A DNA stretch of 64,000 nt, from positions 1,674,001 through 1,738,000 of the forward strand of contig VJWM01000044.1 of the NCBI GenBank assembly GCA_010909165.1, written 5' to 3'. This document shows positions 1 through 11,940 of this stretch, in pieces; the stretch's first letter is position 1; each line of letters opens with the position of its first letter. Under the pieces are notes generated by a model. The model was not told the DNA's origin. It did no database searches and saw only the letters and a list, made by a program, of their open reading frames with translations. The DNA is from Anthoceros angustus (taxonomy: Eukaryota; Streptophyta; Anthocerotopsida; Anthocerotales; Anthocerotaceae). Made by a program: the position numbers and the translations under genes.

Positions 1-657
1 CAATCTCCGAAGATAATATTCACGCTTGTAGAATCCCGCCGATCCCGATTTCTCTCTAATCATGGCGTACACCGTACACAACACCATGTAGCGGTCCATA
101 CAGGGCCGTCACTACTGTATTTTGGTTCGGACTTCGTGGGTACAACCCAAATATGTGCATCGGCACCACAATGAGGTTGTGATATGAACCATGCTTAATT
201 CTGAACCATCTCCAAGGAGTATTAACTGAGTGCAGGCCGTTTCAAACAAACGAAAGCCACAGACAAATATGGAGTGGAAGCCAAGAGCGGGGATCTGAAG
301 GCAGCGGGGAGCGGAAGGCAGGAGCGATCTGAAGCCATCGGGGAGCAGAATCCAGGAGCGGGGATTGGCTCGGGATGGGAGCGTGGGGACGGGAGCCGGT
401 GGGCATGGGCTGCGTCGGAGGGCTGGGTAGGGACGCGTGAGCTCTGGAGGGAGTACCACGGACGGGAGCGGCACCGCCTCTGAGCCCCACGCCTTTCCCC
501 CTTCCCCGCCTTCCGCCTCCCTTCCCACCCCCATCCCGAAAGGGCGCGCACGGGGGGTGCGGTGTGGTGGGTATGAGGAGGGCACGGGGACTAGGGCGAG
601 GCCAGGGCCGGGGGCGAGGCCCAGGCCCAGGCCCAGGCCTCGCTCCTGGCCGGGCCT
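1..657. other. GC-rich sequence with no supportable gene
   Basis: I see no gene here. Open frames exist on both strands, but they overlap one another, are rich in G, R, P and S as expected from GC-biased DNA, and resemble no family I know. Around 597-650 there is a short GGCCCAGGCCCAGG-type simple repeat that leads directly into the 29-bp minisatellite. Confidence 0.5.
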
Positions 658-834
658 GAAGAAAGGGACGAGAATGGGAGGTTCCTGAAGAAAGGGACGA
701 GAATGGGAGGTTCCTGAAGAAAGGGACGAGAATGGGAGGTTCCTGAAGAAAGGGACGAGAATGGGAGGTTCCTGAAGAAAGGGACGAGAATGGGAGGTTC
801 CTGAAGAAAGGGACGAGAATGGGAGGTTCCTGAA
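658..834. repeat. 29-bp minisatellite, six copies
   Basis: Six near-perfect head-to-tail copies of a 29-bp unit beginning GAAGAAAGGGACGAGAATGG. Two partial, diverged copies (TTCCTGAATCAGAG, TTCCTGAATGAGAG) follow to about 865. Because 29 is not a multiple of three, the open frame crossing it on the minus strand cycles through all three phases, which argues that this is not a coding repeat. Confidence 0.9.
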
Positions 835-1535
835 TCAGAGGGGAGGAGGTTCCTGAATGAGAGGGGGAGGAGAAGGAGACGTGGGGTCATTCACTTGGGA
901 GCATTTCGCTGGCCTCGCCTTGGCAAAGCTCCTCGACTTCCGAGGGGCATTCGGATGGAAAAATTTATGCACGCCGATCGTTGCAATGTCCATGTAAGGC
1001 TGTGGCAAGCCTGCTTACGCCATTCATGCATAGGGTCTATTGTTCTAACACTATGTACCCATCCATGTCTGGAAGCTGCTACTATGCCAATTCCCGATTG
1101 CCCTGTTTTGGTCCTTGTTGTTTGGAAGACTATTCATACAGTGGACAGGAAACTTATTGTGTCGCCTTTTCCTTGTAAGTCGAGATGAACTTGTTGTGTC
1201 ACCGTTTCCTTGCAAGTCGAGATGCATTCTGTCCAACTATGTAGCTAACATTTTTTTCATCCCTCCTTATACGGTTCAAGTGTAAAGCAAAACATAGGCT
1301 TCAACCCCGTTACAAAACCAAGGCTTCAGTGAGGCCACCAGCTCTTAGCCCTTGATTACAAACGTATAAGAGGTTGCACTAAGTACATACAAGCCTTGAG
1401 AGGCTTCACCAAGTACATACAACCCTTCAAACGTGATGACAAAACAAAGGCATCACAAAGTAAAAACTAAAGCATGCACCACAGGTTCCTAAGCACCTAT
1501 TTCATAACTAACTAAAGCACATAACCAAGTATTCA
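835..1535. other. Intergenic, nothing recognised
   Basis: No gene is supported. The only structure I see is an imperfect direct duplication of about 38 bp at roughly 1150-1225 (TTGTGTCGCCTTTTCCTTG then TTGTGTCACCGTTTCCTTG), and repeated AGTACATACAA words around 1380-1430. Confidence 0.4.
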
Positions 1536-1539
1536 CCTT

Positions 1540-3100
1540 ATCTAAAGCTGTCATGATACTTTTTTCTTCTTCGGCCTTGAACGTTCGTCAATGCCCTTGA
1601 AACGCACCAATCGGTTGGTCATCCAGAACAAACTCCTCTAATACCGGTGTACTGCTTCTGGCCTCGTCCACCTAAGCTATAACCTCCCTAATACAATATT
1701 GTGCTTGTTCCATTATTGCGCAGACCTCAAACAAAACAGACTTGGCTTCCACAATGATTGGAATACCCATGCAAATTGCATCCAAGTCTCAATGTCGTTT
1801 CAGCTTCGACTCCTCCAAGCTACCTGGGTTGTTGGGAAGAGGTGTGACAGCAGCATTGGTGCAACGTTGTATCCTGAATATGAATATCGGGTGACATCTC
1901 GTTCTCCATAGCAAGATTCAGGTCAGGAAATGTACTTTTTTCTCCCTATGCCGGAACAGAAGATCCATTAGTACACCAAGCAAGGCGCAATAATAGGGAA
2001 ATATGTTCAAATATATCAAACACTTTTTGCACCTTCACAACATATTTGCAAATAAATCCTTTTTGCCCCATCCCGCAAGTAAGAATGTCCATGGAGAGTG
2101 TGCAGCCTCAGTGACGTATACCTTTTCACTATCCTCCGAGGACATGCAATATGCAACAGTAGACCCAACTACAGACTGGAATATGACAGCCTCGTTTGGG
2201 ACGGTGCTCGTTGCAGACACAACATGCTCATATACCTTCTCGAGATTTGAATTCGGCTCGAACCCCCAGTCTTGGTGAAATCAAGGTACCAAAAATTTCG
2301 TGCAACCTCGTTCACAAGTTGATGCAAAAGCCAATCCATATGCCTTTCTGGCAATGCAGCCTTGGTGAAAGATATTCTTTCCTTCAAGAACTTATGATAG
2401 GTCTCCAAAGCAGACGTAATGTCTTGTCCAGCATGGAGAAACATCCTGCAGTTCTTCAACCACATATCTACCATAAAGAAATGCGAAACAACACACAGCA
2501 GACACCATATCAATATCCATTCAAACAACCCTTTCTGCACAAGGAAACTAGTGCACTTTGGGAAGAGAATAATACCTGTAGAGTCTTGCAATATTAAACA
2601 AAGGCTAGATAACTTCTGTGCCACTCCTTGTAGAAGAACTCTAACAATACCTTACCCCATGCGAGAGTATTATCTTGTGTATTGTGGCCTCTGATATACA
2701 TGATCTCTGCAAGAATTGCCCAAATCTTCTTCCTTGCAATAATACACTTTACCTTCTTTAATAGGTTTCGCTACCATGCCTTCCTTACATGCTGTAGGTG
2801 AAAGACAACATGTATCTTGCCCCCCCGCCTATACCTGTTTAAAGGCACCTATCTCTACTTAACAATTATCAACTAGGAAGCAAATAGGGACCATGTTTTG
2901 TAAGAGCTATATGTCGGATCGGCATCAACCATGACACCAAAGAAAGTATAGTTGCTTCCTGTGTTAGTGCCCAAGCAACTGGAATACCGTTAAGGTGTTG
3001 ATCAAAACCTTGCTTGGAAATCCTCCGATTCATATCAACATCAATACCTACATAATTCAAGCATAATATATCAACATTTACAATTACAAACAAGGCATAC
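1540..3100 (-). pseudogene. Decayed MULE/SWIM-type transposase
   Basis: Read on the minus strand, pieces of a Mutator-like transposase follow each other in the right order but in different frames. They are a GIPVAWALT segment (about 3000-2960), a VVFHLQHVRKAW segment matching the family's FHV.RAW region (about 2825-2785, followed by a stop), and a KERISFTKAALPERHMDWLL segment (about 2390-2330). Next come a SWIM-like stretch ending GWGKKDLFANML (about 2060-2035) and a basic RSRPKKKK tail near 1560-1585. The CxCxnCxH of SWIM is no longer recognisable. Several stops and frame changes make this non-functional. Terminal inverted repeats were not found by eye, so the element ends are unknown. Confidence 0.65.
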
Positions 3101-6100
3101 AGTCACATTGCTGCAAAGAACAAAAGCAAATAGATGACACAGACTTTCCACAAGGTGACACGAGACATCTATTATTGACGGGACATAGGCTTGTTCTCAT
3201 AAAATATGGTGGACCCAGAACCAATGCGAAACTGATGTACAGGTGACTTGAAATACAGTGGCACAGGCTCCCATAACATGGAACTAGAAGCAGGTGAGAA
3301 AAGCACGGGCTTCAAAAACTAGTGACAATAGAGTAACAGCTGATACGAAACTCGAGTGAAAACTACAGGCTCCTAAATTCCCAAGCAGATTATGCTAGAT
3401 TTGGCGAAACAAAGCATGTCGGGTTTAGTCTAACAGGGCATGCCAGATTTGGCTTGACGACTTGCTTGACACATAAACTTACGACAGCAAATAACAAGGT
3501 TCGGCTTCAACCTAAGGCAAACAAAACCGAACATGGACAGAGGCCAGCAAGCCAGGAAACCGATATGGTCAGGGAAACCAGCGAAGAGAACTTGGAAGTT
3601 GCAAAAGGTACCTGATATATGTGATTGCAGTGTTCAAAGACGATACAATTGGTGGTGGCAGTGAGTTTCAAGTCTTTGAATCCTTCTTATAGAAACTTGC
3701 AACACATTTGAAGCCTTCACCAGAGAAGAAATCTTCTACTAGCTACTCCACGGAATGTAGGCAATCTTCACATCCTTCAGAACCTGCCATCTTAGATTGC
3801 TCGGAGGAGGCTAAATGAACTGAGGGATGAGGGCGCAAGGTTCACCAGCTTTGATAGCAACAAGATACATTCTCGGACTTCGCGGCAAATTAGAATGGTC
3901 AGAGCGTGGGAAGTCCGGTGAGAGAAGGACGAAGGGAAGTCCAAACTCCGAGGGCATGTGAAGCTAGGTTACCAGACCTAGCTGGAGGTGGAACCACCGG
4001 AGTGGGAAGGCTAGCTCCGGCAATAGGAGGACGCAAGGGTGGTACTCGACCACCCTTCGTCGGAGCCGGAGGATGGAGGACCCTCTGGCAGACGGGGTGA
4101 AAATCGAGAGGTACCTGGTACGCCCACTGCGACCACCCTGCGACGTAGAGGTGGCATTTGGCAGTTCTGGTCAAGGGAGCACCGCGACACTGGCAGCTGG
4201 TGTTTGGCAGACCCTCGAGGGGCCCTACGGGTTGCCTCGTCTACTAGGAAGTCCTCTAGGCGCCGTGGACGAAGCTTGGACACGGGAGGTGGGCATCCTT
4301 GGCATGGGGGGGTTAGATTGGAAGACGTTGGCATCCTCATCGTCGTCGTTAATCCATTCCCCCAGTATATCGTCCCCGACATCGTGCATTTCATTCAGAC
4401 GGCGACGTCACTCGGGCCTCTCGTCGGTGGCCATGCCTTCCATGCGTTGTCTGAATGAGTTGCACGATTCACGGAATGCCGATCATTCCATCATGCTGGG
4501 CCCGGGATGCAAAAAAACTGATAGGCACCACACTCGGAGCCGGGGCTGACGGAGCTCAACATGCATTGCTCCTGCACCGGGCTAGACGAGGAACAATGAG
4601 AATGTTGTAAGGGCATATATAGCAAGCATTGGCCGCTATGCCACGCAATCGCATCGTCATAGAACCGGGGATGCCTGCAAGATCGTAGCAAAACCCTAGG
4701 CCCAGGATAATTGTTTAGTCCTTGGCCTTGGACAGAAAAAAGGCGATCTTGAAAAAATTGGACATTTCCCTGGCCAATAGCTTTTCCCGGAAATCTGGTG
4801 CTATTGTTAGTTGACGCTGAAGAGGATACGGTAGTAACCTCAGCTGTTAGCATAGGTCACAGGGCAAGACCTAACTTTGGTCAGGTTGGTGTCCAGACTC
4901 CTGCCGGAAAGTAGGGGTTAAGAATAATCAGGTTTGGCGCCACTTCGGTATTGGGTTGGGGCATTGCTAGGAAGGGGGGTCAGTCGTGGTCAGCACCCTA
5001 GTTGTCACAGGCGCAGGTAGATACGGAGTGAGGGTTCTGGTATCTCCTCCCGTGCGCTTAGGTAGCTCGCAATAGGTAGTGACAGGGCCAGCTAATGAGT
5101 GTAATAAAGGCGTTACCCCTAGAGTTGTATAAGAGGAAAGTTGCCGCCCTTGTAATGTGTGATTTTTTTTTTTTTGGGTCTGATTCCGTATTTACACCGA
5201 ACTCCGCTTGGCAGAGCGTGAATGCGTTGCCCGAGTCACTGAGCGGGCGGATTGCCCAGAGAGGAACATCCTGACTCTAGTGACGAACCCCAACATGCAG
5301 TGGTGAATGCAGGTGCTGAAGAGCTCCGCCCCCTGTCCCTCGCGAGTAGAACAGAGGGGTTAAGTGTGCTCGAGCGGCTGTTAGCACCTAGAGTGGTAGA
5401 GTCGGCCAAACTCTCCTTATGCCAGAAGAAGTACTTGGGGGACAGCCCAACCCGATTAACGAACCAGACCAGTTTACGGGTCACCTTCTGCAATACTAAT
5501 CACCTAAGGTTCCGGCCCTGGGCCGGCTCGATACTCCATCCTAGACTTCTTCCGCGCACGCCCCTTCCTCTCATACTCTACCATATCCTATAACAGTCTC
5601 TACCGGCTAAGGTCTGGCGCTACTAGACGTTCAAGGACTCGTCCACGTCCTTCGGCTAGCAGCTGCTAGCCCCTCTGTGCTCACTCCTCTCAACGATCGT
5701 CACCCTCCGCTCGATTCCTCTCTTCCGCGGTCTATTCAGGGCATGGCTTCATATTCCAGGTGTCACGAGGCTGTTGTCGTACCTCCGCGGTCACGTATGC
5801 GCAAGCAAGGCGAGTTCGGGCACCTCCCTTTTGCAGGTCTTGTCCACTGGCATTGAATGATGAAAGGCCAAGGCGATTGTGCGCCCACCCAAGGGGTCGT
5901 CGTGAATACCGCTCCGTTGGCTGGGGTCCGGTGAATTCTCTGGCACCGAAGGCTTGAGTGCGGAGAACGCATGGGCCGTACGACGGATCTAAGAAGTGGC
6001 TCAGGAACGGTGTTGTCTGACAGACTTCATCGTCGCCTTGGGGGCTCCTCGGAGGCTGCTTAGTTCGAAGTCCGACTGGGTAGCTTGGGTCCTTCGGCCC

Positions 6101-6280
6101 TAGTGTCCAGAGTAATTCCGTTACTGTCTGACGGAGTTCCGCCCAAAGTAGTTAGGAATTATAGGCTAATGGTGTAGGCACGAAACATTCCCTTGGGACC
6201 GAACCACTTACTACACGATATGGGACATAGTGTGCGCCCGGCTGGTCCGCCAGTGAAAATACGTCTACACCTACCTAGTA
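3101..6280. other. Unassigned intergenic or repeat-derived DNA
   Basis: No gene is supported. The stretch 3900-4550 holds overlapping open frames on both strands without a recognisable domain. A T-run lies at 5163-5175. Sequence near 5100-5230 has the look of a retroelement terminal region, but I could not find matching paired repeats. Confidence 0.3.
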
Positions 6281-7140
6281 TGCTTTGGAGACGAATGTTA
6301 CCCAGAACCTGGCAAAACTATCGCTATTCGAAAATTCAACAAGTTCTTGACAAGGTACATATTTCTTTTGGAGGACAAATATCAAAGGTTATTGGTTCAT
6401 ATGGATAAAAAGGATGCTATGATTAAGGAGTTGTAAATGTCTCTTGCCTTGGGTATTGATATTATTCAGTCCTTTCCGGTCAAGCATGATCCTTTGTTTA
6501 AGAAGGTTACTGCTTTGGAAGGTGTGGTCCTTGGACTCTAATTTTGTCCGGTCAACAATTTTGGGCAAGTCACGACGTTATGCAAAGGTTTTTGGAAGTG
6601 TGATAGGCATTCGCGTAGGCATTTAAATGATAAATTGATGGGGCATTCAAAAATGTGTGGATATGTGAATGATAAATTGCTGGCTTCGCCCCTCTGTCGA
6701 AAAACTCATAAAAAAGTTACAGAAACAAGGATTGAAAAATGATGCTTTCCCCGATTTAAGACTAAGTACCGGATTTGGAACAAGCTTTACCAACTTAGAG
6801 GAGAAACTTTTGGGTTACAAATGAATTTATGGACATTCGACTCCCCGTTTCCAAACAAGTTGTCCCCGTTTCCAAACAAGTTGTTTATGAGAATTTGGAT
6901 GGGCCCGTCGTGCTTTGAACTTACGAATTTTGGTGTTGGCTCAGATTATTGTGGACTTGGTTGATGCTGCAAAGGAGTTTGTGAGCCGGTTGCAGGTGGA
7001 TATGAACTTTCACTATCTCTATGTATACGCTTTTACACTATACCTTTTGTGTCACATCCTCGGATATGTGCCTTATCGGTCAGTGGACAAGCGATCACGC
7101 GAGGGAGTCCGGCGCGCCCATCCCTGGGACGACAAATGAT
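6281..7140 (+). pseudogene. Coding-like relic, family unknown
   Basis: The plus strand shows protein-like stretches interrupted by stops: LLEDKYQRLLVHMDKKDAMI, then after a stop a stretch beginning LALGIDIIQSFPVKHDPLFK, and later NDKLMGHSKMCGYVNDKLLA. A short duplication (CCCCGTTTCCAAACAAGTTGT) lies at about 6842-6885. The pattern fits a decayed gene or transposon fragment. I do not recognise the family and assign no function. Confidence 0.3.
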
Positions 7141-8291
7141 GTGAATTACAATATAGATAATATATCAAAGTGTCTATGTGCGCCTGATCATAGTACTTTG
7201 ATATTGATAACGAATGGGATGCCCGAGCTTACGTCCTTGAATGTGCAGTGTAAAACATGGGAAAGCCCGCTAATTTGTAATTTGTCTCCGATGAAAGATT
7301 ATGCTTCAAATGCAAGTTAAAGACTTTGAGGAATGCCGTGTGAGATGCGTCCAGCAAAAGCCTGCAGGCCCTGTTGTGAAACGAAGGCGGACAAGCTATT
7401 GCCCTCTTTCTCATCTGAGGAGCTACACTACCTTTGTTTGTATGTTTGTATGTTCTGGCTCGAAACAGGCCGAGCACTCTGTCGGCAGTTGCAGCTTGGC
7501 TGATGCTTTTTAGTCGGACACCCGGGAAAAATCATCTTCTGGCAATTGGTACTCCAAGGAGCGCACTTGTCTTCCAGCTGCTTTCCAATTCATCACTGGC
7601 TTGTACTTCAGTTTCTTGGAGTGACTCGTGGGCTCTTACTCTTCAGCCTTTCAGCTGAGCTTCCTTCCGACTGGGGGCTCGCTCGCTCTCCGTCAATGCT
7701 CTCACTTTCCCTGGCTTTGGCGTCCCCCTTCTTCCAGCACCTTGTCCCCTATAAGCATGTGAAACGGGAAAAGACCAGTGTGGGAAGACTGGGCCGTGCT
7801 CTGCGAACTCTGCTCTCATTGGTGCAAGAGTTTCTGACTGCTGTAAGAGGAACTACTTGGAATTTCAGAAATCAGAGCGGCAGCGCTCCAGTTCTGCTGT
7901 CCGCGGCAGCGGAAAGCTGAATTGATTGCATTGCATTCCGTGCTCCTCAGGTTTCCCAATTTTCTTTTGGAATTCAGGCGTTTGAGTAGCCTGGCAATGG
8001 CAGTGAAGTCGATCCAGGGGGGCCAAGGTCGGATGGGCTATAAGATCTCGCTGAGTTCGGGGAGAGAAATTTAGACTGGAGAAGGGAGCGGCGCGGCCTG
8101 GACGAAAGCATCAGCGAGTAACCTGGAATTGTTGCACAAATTTACATCCTGCCAGTGCCCAATGGCTCGCCAGAGGATTGCAGGTACAGGGCACAGGACT
8201 GTACAGGTGTCTCGTCCTCTAATGCAAAGTGCACGGAAAGCCCTTTGCAGAGACATGTTACAGCATCAGTCATTTTCTCCGATGCACAGGA
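7141..8291. other. Intergenic, upstream of the epimerase gene
   Basis: I see no gene. This stretch should contain the promoter and 5' leader of the downstream epimerase. A CTCCGATGCACAG|GA sequence at about 8277-8291, just before the ATG, could be the 3' end of a leader intron. This is inference from sequence appearance only. Confidence 0.4.
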
Positions 8292-10354
8292 ATGAGATCC
8301 AAGAGCACGGCGAGAAAAGACGCGGCCTGGCTTCTGCTGGGAGGTCCTATGCTTCTTCTTAGCGCGGTCATCATCTTGAAGTACTCCTTACGTGACAATA
8401 AGGACATTCGAGGACCGGTACATTGCTTTCTACTCTCCAGATATAAGTGGACACTTGTGGTTCGCAAATGCTAGCTGAAAGGTTAACGTTCTCTCCGGCA
8501 AACTGCGACGGGCCCGTTTGCAGGATCTCGAAGGAATGCACCATGTGCTGGTAACTGGTGGGGCTGGGTATATAGGATCACACGCTGCTCTACGTTTACT
8601 GGAGGATGGTCATCGTGTCACGATTGTGGTATGTTCTTGGATCGAGGGATTCTGAAAGTCTGTTCTCTTTTGAGATACTGCTGATGATGTGGTAGCTAGG
8701 GCGCATGCTGCAGTAGATTGTTGCTGGAACTGAATCTGCCATGTTGGCGCTGCAGGATAATCTATCTCGTGGAAATCTAGGGGCAGTGCATATCCTGCAA
8801 AGTCTTTTTCCAGAGCCAGGGAGATTGCAGTTTGTAGATGCAGATCTTGGCGACAGAAGAGCTGTATCCTTGCCGTGCATACTGGAACGCTTGTACAGGA
8901 GTTTCCTGAAACTTGGGCAATTCTGTTTCATTTCTCACATGAGGTTCGAGATAGGTTCAGACCCTGTGCTTGGTTGCCTCAACACTGTTGAAACAGGTGA
9001 ATTCTGTCTTCGAGGAGAACAAGTTCGATGTGGTGTTACACTTTGCTGCAGTTGCTTATGTGGGAGAGAGTGTGGCTGACCCCCTCCGGTACGGTTTCTA
9101 ATTCTTCAGCACAAGTCCAGGTCCTCGCCTTGCAAGAGGCAGTGCAGATTGAGAACAGGGTCCAGCACAGTGATGTCTGTATTCAAATGACTCTAGCAGG
9201 TATTACCACAACATCACAGTCAACACTGTGTTGTTGCTAGAAGCAATGAACGCCACGAATGTTACCAATCTTATTTATTCCAGTACCTGCGCAACCTACG
9301 GGGAACCCAACGAAATGCCTATAACAGAGGAGACCCCTCAGGTCAGCTCTTCACATCGGGCGATGTGCTTCACTTTTTGAAGATGCTGACATCTGATGTG
9401 AGCTGCTGCTGATCACAATTTTGCAGGTCCCCATCAACCCGTATGGAAAGGCAAAGAAAATGGCAGAAGACATCATCAAAGACTATGCTCAGAACGGCAA
9501 GCTTGCAGTAACCATACTGAGGTGTGTGCAGATAGTGTGCAATCTACTGGTATACATTTCAATATTTGATACTGCAGTCTCGTACAGCTTTGAGCATGCC
9601 CTCTTCATCTGTTCCGTTCGTATGTGCAGATATTTCAATGTCATCGGCTCAGACCCAAACGGCAGGCTCGGAGAAGCACCAAGAACTGAGCTTCGTAGCC
9701 ATGGTCGTATCTCTGGGGCTTGCTTTGATGCTGCCTTGGGTCTCATTCCAGGGCTGACAGTAGGTTTCCAGATCACTTCTGATCCAGCATTGCCATCGAC
9801 TGTTATTTTATGCATCTCATTCAATACTAGGTGTACCCTGCAGTTGAAAGGAACCAATTATGAAACCGAGGACGGTACATGTGTGCGCGATTACATACAC
9901 GTGACGGATTTGGTTGATGCCCATGTGAAAGCCATGTCGAAGTTGGCCAGGAAGGAAGTTCAGGTTTACAATGTAGGCATAGGAAAAGGTATAAGTAGAA
10001 TTTATCATAATCTTACTTTCACAAATTGGCTTTTGTGCTTATGCCAGATACCGATCAGGTCTGATCACTGGAACACCCCTGTCTCTCTTTTCAATTGCAG
10101 GAAGCTCTGTGCGAGAGTTTATAGAAGCTTGTGAGGGTGTCACCGGTCAAAATATCACCGTCTTCCATGAAGAAAGACGAGCAGGGGACTACGCTAACGT
10201 GTATAGTGACCCCTCAAAAATCAGAGCTGACCTGGGTTGGACTGCAAGGTATACCGACCTGCAGGAGGGTTTGCGAACTGCATGGAACTGGAAAAGGACT
10301 CATCCCCATGGATACGAGTCAAGCCAATCCCTCAGCCAAGTTGTGTTGGTTTAG
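8292..10354 (+). CDS. MUR4: UDP-arabinose (UDP-xylose) 4-epimerase, MUR4/UXE-like
   Basis: Interconverts UDP-xylose and UDP-arabinopyranose for cell-wall polysaccharides. Family members are Golgi-located type II membrane proteins. I assemble nine exons in consistent phase: 8292-8417, 8524-8628, 8756-8863, 8997-9088, 9200-9341, 9427-9521, 9630-9759, 9844-9988, 10101-10354, giving 398 aa. The N-terminus has a single membrane anchor (residues about 14-29). The Rossmann motif [16 protein letters not shown] follows, then [21 protein letters not shown], the catalytic [11 protein letters not shown] and NPYGKAK (the Tyr of YxxxK), then [32 protein letters not shown] and [20 protein letters not shown]. 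This matches Arabidopsis MUR4 throughout. The start was chosen because it precedes the membrane anchor at the usual distance. Introns are 75-135 bp. A plain UDP-glucose 4-epimerase is less likely, given the N-terminal anchor and the [10 protein letters not shown]-type segment. Confidence 0.92.
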
Positions 10355-11940
10355 ACACAGTGCATGAGTCCTCCAGAATGTTCCTGGCCAAGGGTGTGTC
10401 AGCTTGTACATACCTCGATGCCATCCACTAATAACAACAGTCGAAAGTGAAAAAGCGAACAGTTGCTTATCCTGTGATACTGCTACACGTGATCTGGACT
10501 GTCCTATGACACAAGGCAGAAGACATAACCATTAAGTGAAAGTGAAGTGCTATCTGATGGTCGCAAATCGCTGTTTCCTTGGCAGTTTTTTCCGTCTACA
10601 ATGACAGCCCGTCACAGCCAGAGAGTTGTACGTTTTTGCATCTGCAAGTATTCGATGAGTCTGAAGTGCTCCTCCGGCCCTGGCACCTGCTTCCCACACT
10701 GACTATATATGTACATAATCTGTTCGAGAGGCAGGCAGCATGGTTAGAGGTATGTTCGTACGGGATACAGTCTGATGAAGCATATGGACATACATATGTG
10801 TGTAGTTGAGTGACGGCTAACTGCAGCACAGGCGGGTGTGCACTCGCTCATCGATGGCCTAGCAACGTTACTCTTCCACTCGATCGTCAGTCATCAGCAG
10901 GTAGCAGCCGTGAGAGAGAACCACATCTCCGTGCATGAATGATCGTAAATACAGTAGACTAATTCTAGGTCAGGGCACGGGGTTTCTGGGTTTCTGGTAG
11001 GTGTCTGCTGTCACCACCATGGTTTGAGCTCGAGCAAGCCAGCGGCCAATGAAGCGCCAGGTCGCAAGGTGTGGCACGTGCATGCCTCCCTCATCATACG
11101 AAGCAGAGGTAGGCAGGCTGAGAGCAAGCGAATTTTTGGTTTTCTCGTTGTGAAACATCCATCTCGGGAAGCGAGGGCGCACGAATCGCCGACTGGGAAA
11201 CCGGGCGCTGCCGGTGACCAGAATCGAATGTGGAAGACGACCTAAAGCCGCTTCGCCGGGAAGCGCGCCCCTCGCAGGGAGGATTGCATGCGCAGCCACC
11301 ATGGCTGCTGCGGCCGCTGCTGCTGTCGCCTCTGCTACTGCAACCGCAAACGCAACCCCAGTCACACCAAGATGATGCTCCATGGTTGCGTGGGCTTGAC
11401 TCCAAGCTGTTTTTGTCTGCCCTGCTCTGCTTACTCCGCTCCTCCTCCTCTCTGCTGCAGCCTGAAACGGGTAGGAGTAGGAGGCAGTCTTTTTCCTTTT
11501 CCGGCGTCCTCAGCTCTCGTTTGAGCTGCCAATTCTTTCTGCCCCTGTTGTGTTTCTATATGGGGCTCATGTAAAGGTATATTAGGCTTTTCTGGCTCAT
11601 GCCCGGAGTGGCTTCAGTCGTTTCCTGCCACCTTGTCGGAGAGTGTGTTGCCTCAGCAAGTGCCGGGTGATCTCCTGCTGGCTGACCTGGTCTGGGATGA
11701 TGCATATCTATGAGGCCTTGTGTAATTCGTGTGCTCCTGAAGTCTGGTGTATGCTAAGAGTGTAATTGCGAGTGTAGGGAGCTGTGTGCGTGTTAGGGTA
11801 AGGTTATGTGGTGATTGAGTAGGTCCCTTTGGTAATTGGTTGGCGCACGAGTTTTGCTTGCAGGGGACTGTTCCTGCCTAGGCTGCCTATTTATTCCGAG
11901 TGGTGAATCTTAAAGAGGTCCGTTCCGGGGGCAGTCGGGA
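10355..11940. other. Intergenic: 3' end of epimerase, leader of next gene
   Basis: No gene is supported. Open frames on both strands at 10970-11574 are GC-rich shadows with Ala/Arg runs. The last few hundred bases before 11941 probably form the leader of the zinc-finger gene. No clear TATA box could be assigned. Confidence 0.4.

Noticed and set aside
4860-5230. Possible solo LTR
   Set aside because: No paired copy, no clear TG..CA ends and no target duplication could be found by eye.
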